Positions 57,544-64,000 of a stretch of DNA of 64,000 nucleotides are shown piece after piece. Under the pieces are notes generated by a model. It had not been told where the DNA came from. It ran no database searches and saw nothing but the letters and a program-made list of their open reading frames with translations. How positions within the stretch are numbered: the stretch's first letter is position 1; the number at the start of each line of letters is the position of its first letter. The position numbers and the translations under genes were made by a program. The stretch is from the NCBI RefSeq assembly GCF_023159225.1, contig NC_063171.1, forward strand, positions 38,843,378-38,907,377, read 5' to 3'. The DNA is from Perognathus longimembris pacificus. Lineage: Eukaryota > Chordata > Mammalia > Rodentia > Heteromyidae.

Positions 57544-58019
57544 CCATCCAAACTACACCCTGTGTGTCTCCTCTCTGTCAGGGGCTGGCTTGAAACAGGG
57601 CACAGCAGAGGGACACCCCAAATGTCCTCCCTGTGGAAGAAGCGGTTTGGAGAAACATGGAGCTGAGGTTTGGGAACAGACCTGCATGTTAATTGGTCTG
57701 CTCAGATTGGAGTCAAATTCCAGTCTCATCCTCTCCCTTTAACCCAGTCCTCCAAGGCCTCAGCGCCCTACGCATGCTGACCACATCTGAAGGGTCCTGC
57801 TCACACTCAGAGTGGCCCCCTCGCCCTACACAGCAGGCGCACGCAGTACAGGTGCTGTGTGCAGTACCCCCAGGTGTGCAGGCGATGGGAGGAGGCTTTG
57901 GTGTGTATGCACTTTCTTCCTCCTGCTCCACAGGCCCCAGACAGTGCTGGGTGCCGTCCCCGTCTTCGACACTTTGGTTTCCTATAAATATGTATGTATT
58001 GTATGTGCATCTTTGCTAT

Positions 58020-58027
58020 TGTAAATA
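58020..58027 (+). promoter_or_regulatory. ARHGEF11: Pumilio-type site in 3'UTR
   Basis: TGTAAATA is a perfect match to the Pumilio RNA consensus UGUANAUA, in a U/A-rich part of the 3'UTR. Function not shown. Confidence 0.4.
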
Positions 58028-58480
58028 ACTTGACCTTTTTCATTTCTGTCCCTGGAGTGCTGAAGGCAATGACAGGGAGACTGGCAAGAGAAGAGGGCTT
58101 CACTGAATCTCTAGTCAGCAACCCAGCTCCAGGGTCAGGGCCTGAATGCAGAGCCAGACCAGACTGTACCTGTCCCCTGGCAGGAAGGTCTTGAAGCCTC
58201 CAGTTCCACCTAGCTCCAGAGCTCCCTCTGTGGCGTGGGACTTGCTGTGGGCACAAGGAGACAGAACCCATGGGGAACTTCTTGCCCCGTCTTTGTCCAC
58301 CCTTCCCCACCTACTCCCATCGAAAACCAATGTAGCAGGTATGGAACTGAAAGCAGACCCCAGGAGGTGCATAGGGAATTTGAGTGCTGGAATCCCTGAA
58401 CTAACCCTAAGACCTTCCCAGGGGCCCAGCCGCTCATCCTCACTCCTCTCCCCACTGATGAATATACACACTGTGCTAGG

Positions 58481-58530
58481 TGTATATATACATATATATA
58501 TAAATATATATATAATATATAAAATATAGA
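58481..58530. repeat. (TA)n repeat in 3'UTR
   Basis: Alternating TA stretch, self-complementary, likely to fold into a hairpin in RNA. Confidence 0.9.
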
Positions 58531-58605
58531 TATGGAAATGACTGTTTTGCTGTTAAGATAATGTATACTCTTATTTTCTTCCTTTCATGGTTAAGATTTT
58601 TTTTA

Positions 58606-58644
58606 AAGAAAAGTTAAATATTCTTCATTTGTGGTGTGTGTGTT
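58606..58644 (+). terminator. ARHGEF11: Candidate ARHGEF11 poly(A) region
   Basis: No AATAAA or ATTAAA is seen near the 3' end. The variant hexamer AAGAAA (58606-58611) is followed by the GU-rich GTGGTGTGTGTGTT (58631-58644), a good downstream element. Confidence 0.45.
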
Positions 58645-58689
58645 ATTCTTGGGACTGCTTTGTTAAAAGACCTTATATAAGAGAGGTTA

Positions 58690-58938
58690 GAGCTGAGCAC
58701 CAGTGGCTCACACCTGTAATCCTAACTACTCAGGAGGCTGAGATCTGAGAATCGCAGTTCTGAGTGAGCCAGGGCAGGGAAGTCCATGAGACTCATCTCC
58801 ATTTAATCACCAGAAAACTGAAAGTAGAGCTGAGGCTCAAAGTGGTAGAGTGCTAGCTTTGAGCAAAAAAGCTCAGGCACAGTGCCCAGGCCCTGAGTTC
58901 AAGCCCTATGACTGATTTAAAAAAAAAAAAAAAAAAAG
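58690..58938 (+). mobile_element. SINE, B1-Geo type
   Basis: Head CCTAACTACTCAGGAGGCTG, Geo tail, poly-A of about 18. Lies just past the predicted ARHGEF11 end. Confidence 0.85.
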
Positions 58939-60147
58939 ACTGGCTAGGACTAAGTATAAGGAACCAGAGGAAATGACCCTTAGCCCTGACACCAGACTCC
59001 CAGACTCTAGTTTTAACTGTATTCTTTCCCAAAGCTTCAGAGTGTTCTGTCTAAATGTGGGGCAGGTTACACAGCCACAGGCTGACAATACAAAAAACAA
59101 AGAACTCACTTTACGCTGGAGCCAGGGACCCAGAGACCAAGGGACCTAAGCAAACCAAGAACAGCTCCTCGCCATCCTCTCCCCTCCTTGCTTCTGCAGA
59201 CACAGTCGCTTCACCCAGGACTTTGAGAGGTCCCCAGAGCTTTAGAGGACCTGGGCTTGGGGAAGCGGGGGTGGCTGATCCTAAGTACCTCAGTGTGCTC
59301 TGTGTTGGGAAAATAGAGACTCTAGACAGTGCAGAGGCAGCTGAGGCAGGAAGACCAGGAGGGTTGCCTCAGCTGCCGTGGGTAGGCAGAAGCCTCAGGG
59401 GATGTGAACCAGCTCAGTGTGTGCAGAGTGGAGAAAGGTTGGCCATCTCCACACCTTTTCTGGTGGGCCCCTCTATGCATTGGAGGTGGGCTTTGCAGAA
59501 TCCAGGCCTGGAGGCAGGACTGAAGGGCAAAGACTGCAGCAGCCCCACACTCTGGGTATCCTCGATTTCACTTTAATGCTTGGCCTTTGCTATACAGATG
59601 TTGAGACACTTAGCATCTGGTCCAGAGGGTTTCAGAACAGTTAAACACCTGGGTGAAGATAAGCAGAAAGGGGAAGGGGGGGGGGACTGCTCTCAGTTCC
59701 TCACCCTACTTATTCATACACTATTCCACAGCTATGCCATGGGTGACTGGTTCCATCCCAGAACTGCCCTCTGCCTGAGACCAAAGCTGACATCTTGGTG
59801 GAGGGCGTGCCCTTTGGGGACACTGTGGGGGAGGAGTGACTTGCTGGGACAAGAACCTAGAGAGCAGAAGAGAGGAGCAGTGGCTGAAGAATGGTCCCAG
59901 AAGGGCTAAGATCACCCCCAGGAGAACCGTAGAGTGATTCAGACCATCACTCCCATGCCATTTCTAAACATGAACAAACTCGAGTCCAAATGTTCCAAAT
60001 AGTGCTGAGACGGTTTTCAAAGAACAGTACAGCAGATTTTGTTACGGGTATGAATCTTGCGAGAGGGGTGGGAGAGAGGAGGAATCAGCCCACCCAGAGA
60101 CAGAGGTGCTTCTGTGGCCAAGTCTCGGGGAAGACAGCAGGAGGGGG
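58939..60147. other. Convergent intergenic region / LRRC71 3'UTR
   Basis: No SINE and no coding exon recognised. Part should be the LRRC71 3'UTR on the - strand. The longer + strand reading frames (59055-59576, 59580-59909) look like chance. Confidence 0.55.
59572..59577 (-). terminator. LRRC71: Candidate LRRC71 poly(A) signal
   Basis: ATTAAA on the - strand, about 570 bases past the stop codon. Alternative sites closer to the stop are not evident by eye. Confidence 0.25.
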
Positions 60148-63518
<3,371 letters not shown>

Positions 63519-63749
63519 TCACAAACAGGAGAGGGTGGAGGAAGCAGTTAAAGCCCTTCCTCAGGGAAGAGACAGAGAGAAGCCTATGCCTGGGTAGCAG
63601 CTGAGCTGACAGCACCCTGTCTAAACTCTATGGGCCGCCTCTATACGGAAGAGCTGTTGGCAAGAGATAGAGGTATAAAGGGATGCACTGAGGGGCTCAG
63701 GCTCTCCTATTGAGGGAAACCACAGCTAGTTTTTATTAGTTGCAATTCT

Positions 63750-63812
63750 TGGGATTGAAAACCAGGGCCTTGCAAATTACCAGGCAAGCACTCTACCACT
63801 GAGCTACACAGA
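63750..63812 (-). mobile_element. ID-like SINE monomer
   Basis: Reversed tRNA-like unit: 'CAGGCAAGCACTCTACCACT', 'GAGCTACAC'; no Geo tail. Confidence 0.65.
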
Positions 63813-63837
63813 GAGACCATGTGCACACGAGCAAGCA

Positions 63838-64000
63838 CACTAGCACTGGAGCTTGAATTCAGGAACTCAGCTCTCTGTAGGCTTTTTTACTTACAGCTGG
63901 TACTCTACCACTTGAGCTAGACCTCAAAGCCTAGCTCCCCCCACCCCCCCGGCCCGGTAAACTGGAAATAATCTCTCAAGATTTGTCTGCCTGGACTGGC
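63838..64000 (-). mobile_element. SINE, B1-Geo type, cut by window end
   Basis: Reversed Geo tail (GCACTGGAGCTTGAATTCAG, ACTCTACCACTTGAGC), a C-rich tract, then the start of the reversed head. Confidence 0.75.

Larger units (their letters stand above)
57544..58630 (+). other. ARHGEF11: ARHGEF11 3'UTR (probable)
   Basis: Runs from the stop to the predicted cleavage region near 58620-58630. GC-rich and diverged at first, then an AU-rich segment with a Pumilio-type site and a TA repeat. No spliced coding sequence seen. Confidence 0.75.

Noticed and set aside
57807..58310. 167-codon - strand frame over the 3'UTR.
   Set aside because: Lies in ARHGEF11 3'UTR, Met-initiated by chance, no recognised domain.
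59055..59909. Two + strand frames (173 and 109 codons) downstream of ARHGEF11.
   Set aside because: No splice logic, homology or promoter that I recognise; GC-rich region probably holding the LRRC71 3'UTR antisense.

Overview
This is nuclear DNA from a mammal, almost certainly a rodent of the superfamily Geomyoidea (kangaroo rats, pocket mice, pocket gophers). The genes have short exons with GT-AG introns. The introns are packed with dimeric SINEs whose left half is tRNA-Ala/ID-like and whose right half is a distinct 'Geo' unit, matching the IDL-Geo family described as restricted to Geomyoidea. Old L1, L2 and MIR fragments make up the rest of the repeats. The genus is not determined.

Positions 1-58.6 kb (+ strand) hold nearly all of ARHGEF11 (PDZ-RhoGEF), a RhoA guanine-nucleotide exchange factor that links G12/13-coupled receptors to actin. 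I can place 40 coding exons (numbered 2-41). Exon 1, with the start codon, should lie upstream of the window. Joined in phase, and assuming an 11-codon split first exon, they give about 1557 residues. Order: PDZ domain (exons 3-6), proline run (6), 40-residue cassette (8), RGS-like domain (13-19), linker with an actin-binding region (20-24), DH domain (25-30), PH domain (31-34), and a divergent acidic/proline-rich tail (35-41) that includes a 32-residue cassette (38). A 3'UTR of about 1.1 kb follows.

Positions 60.1-63.5 kb (- strand) hold the last six recognisable exons of a convergent gene, best identified as LRRC71, with a Lys-rich linker followed by a leucine-rich repeat. The ARHGEF11/LRRC71 tail-to-tail order matches human 1q23.1 as I recall it.

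Region by region: 1-10.5 kb is intron 1, dense in SINEs, with two speculative in-frame microexons. 10.5-43 kb has widely spaced exons among SINEs and a broken L1. 44.7-53.6 kb (DH, PH and part of the tail) has no Geo-type SINE that I can see. 57.5-60.1 kb is 3'UTR plus the convergent intergenic gap.

Most notable: a SINE inserted exactly at the exon 7 donor duplicated the 5' splice site next to the exon 8 cassette; the 32-residue cassette has a GGU-repeat at its 3' splice site and a CT/CTAT microsatellite just upstream; and two unrelated SINE heads share the Geo tail, which itself looks tRNA-derived. I see no wholly new gene system.
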